Below, in pieces: positions 6,292 through 7,255 of a DNA stretch of 7,255 bases (positions within the stretch are counted from its first letter, which is position 1; each line of letters opens with the position of its first letter). The DNA lies in assembly GCA_965652975.1 (NCBI GenBank), contig CBFGYO010000180.1:1-7255 (forward strand), given 5' to 3'. Made by a program: the position numbers and the translations under genes. The notes under the pieces are model-generated. The model was not told the DNA's origin. It did not search any database and was given only the letters and a program-made list of their open reading frames with translations. The stretch comes from CADEDV01 sp036374495. Lineage in GTDB: Bacteria; Bacteroidota; Bacteroidia; Chitinophagales; Chitinophagaceae.

Positions 6292-7255
6292 CTATAAAGA
6301 AAAGTTTATACCCAGGATGAAAGTTCTGGCGGATGGATACGGTGTGTATTCAATACCTACAGAAGGAATACCGTTACTATTCTTGTCAACATTTACCTCT
6401 GGGTCAAATCCGGTAAAATCGGTGATTACAAAAAGATTCTGTCCGGTAAGATAGATATTTGCATTTTTGATAACTCTTGCAAAATCGCCAATTGTATAGC
6501 TCAATGTTGCATTGGCCATCTTCAAATAACTTCCTTTTTCAATAAACCTTGAAGATGAAGTTACCGGGTTTGCAAACGATTCTTTAATTGGATCCTGGAA
6601 CACAGACACTGCAATGTTTCTACCACCATTGATACTACCAACATTGATTACGTTATTCAAGGTGTTGTTGTAGATGTCCTGGCCAAATGCGCCATTCATA
6701 TTTACAACCAGTGCAAGTTTTTTGTATTGCAACGTTGTGCTTATACCAAGCAGCGTTTCAGGATTAGGATTACCTACATAATAGAAGCTACTTCCATTAT
6801 CAGTGTACAGCGCCAGTCCGGTTCCTTTATCCATTCCAAGGAATTCTCTTGTATAGAATGCATTTATAGGTAAACCGTTTTGTACTGTTTCAACCAGCGT
6901 TCCGCTCACACCCTGACCGTGCAATCCACCGGTGTAGATCGGAGCGCTCAGGCCGCTTACATTATTTTTCATAAATGTGGCATTCACACTGAAATCCCAT
7001 GTAAAATCCTGTTTGCGTATGATTGCAGAATTTAATACTACTTCTACACCCTTGTTTTCAATCTCACCATCAAGGTTGATCCAGCGTACAACTGAACCCG
7101 GAGGTGCTGGTTGTATTGGATTACTTGGGAACAGCAGATCGCTGGTTGTCTTTTTGAAATAATCTACTGAACCACTCAGACGGCCACCAAGGATCTCGAA
7201 ATCAAGACCGATGTTGATTTGCTTATCTGACTGCCATTTCAGATCCGGGTTAGGA
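6292..7255 (-). CDS. SusC/RagA-family TonB-dependent outer-membrane receptor, C-terminal part
   Basis: An open frame enters at the right edge and ends with TAG at 6292-6294, giving the last 320 residues. SusC proteins usually have about 1000 residues, so this is roughly the final third: the end of the TonB-dependent beta-barrel. Family signatures in order are PNPDLKWQSDKQINIGLDF (1-19), DYFKKTTSDLLF (31-42), NLDGEIENKGVEV (60-72), the strand-rich segments after them, an ENPVTSSSR-like region (FANPVTSSSRFIEKGSYLK), the NIYLTGQNLFVITDFTGFDPEV segment, and the C-terminal strand TFILGINFSL. The protein ends in Leu where Phe is common for barrel proteins. The GTG at 6987 is an internal Val codon, not a start. 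The plug domain, any carboxypeptidase-like N-terminal domain and the signal peptide lie beyond the window. It would import the substrate bound by the adjacent SusD using TonB-ExbBD energy; that role comes from the family. Confidence 0.95.
   Translation of the reverse strand, partial: PNPDLKWQSDKQINIGLDFEILGGRLSGSVDYFKKTTSDLLFPSNPIQPAPPGSVVRWINLDGEIENKGVEVVLNSAIIRKQDFTWDFSVNATFMKNNVSGLSAPIYTGGLHGQGVSGTLVETVQNGLPINAFYTREFLGMDKGTGLALYTDNGSSFYYVGNPNPETLLGISTTLQYKKLALVVNMNGAFGQDIYNNTLNNVINVGSINGGRNIAVSVFQDPIKESFANPVTSSSRFIEKGSYLKMANATLSYTIGDFARVIKNANIYLTGQNLFVITDFTGFDPEVNVDKNSNGIPSVGIEYTPYPSARTFILGINFSL

Noticed and set aside
6292..6987. A separate 231-residue gene starting at 6987
   Set aside because: The frame continues open to the right edge with clear SusC motifs, and the supposed start is a GTG (Val) inside the barrel domain.

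Overview
The window looks like chromosomal DNA from a Bacteroidota bacterium, most likely of the Chitinophagaceae type (Chitinophaga/Niastella-like). The grounds are a SusC-SusD outer-membrane pair, lipoprotein signals of Bacteroidota style, weak or absent Shine-Dalgarno sequences, AT-rich junctions, and large VCBS/FG-GAP proteins with an ASPIC/UnbV domain. The genus is an inference from protein style only; no rRNA or other marker gene is present.

All four genes lie on the minus strand, so they read from right to left. Positions 7255-6292 hold the last 320 residues of a SusC/RagA-family TonB-dependent receptor, cut by the right edge. After 20 bases comes a complete SusD/RagB-family lipoprotein (6271-4685). 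A 135-base gap follows with a strong, nearly symmetric intrinsic terminator (stem 4619-4646). Next is a complete 1112-residue VCBS/FG-GAP + ASPIC/UnbV lipoprotein (4549-1211). After only 45 bases a second gene of the same family begins (start 1165 or 1159); its first 386-388 residues are present and it runs off the left edge. The two VCBS proteins align with few gaps over the whole shared stretch and are tandem paralogues.

The likely joint role is uptake at the cell surface. SusC would be the energised outer-membrane channel and SusD its lid-like surface lipoprotein. The two VCBS proteins would be lipid-anchored, calcium-binding beta-propeller proteins, probably exposed to the outside or facing the periplasm. 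No glycoside hydrolase, peptidase, sulfatase, sigma/anti-sigma pair or other regulator is visible, so the substrate cannot be named. The terminator suggests that the VCBS pair is expressed at a different level from susCD, or from its own promoter.

There is no RNA gene, CRISPR array, insertion sequence, integrase or other sign of mobility. The most interesting content is the tandem pair of giant VCBS/ASPIC lipoproteins attached to a SusCD locus: a recurrent Bacteroidota arrangement whose function, to my knowledge, is not established.
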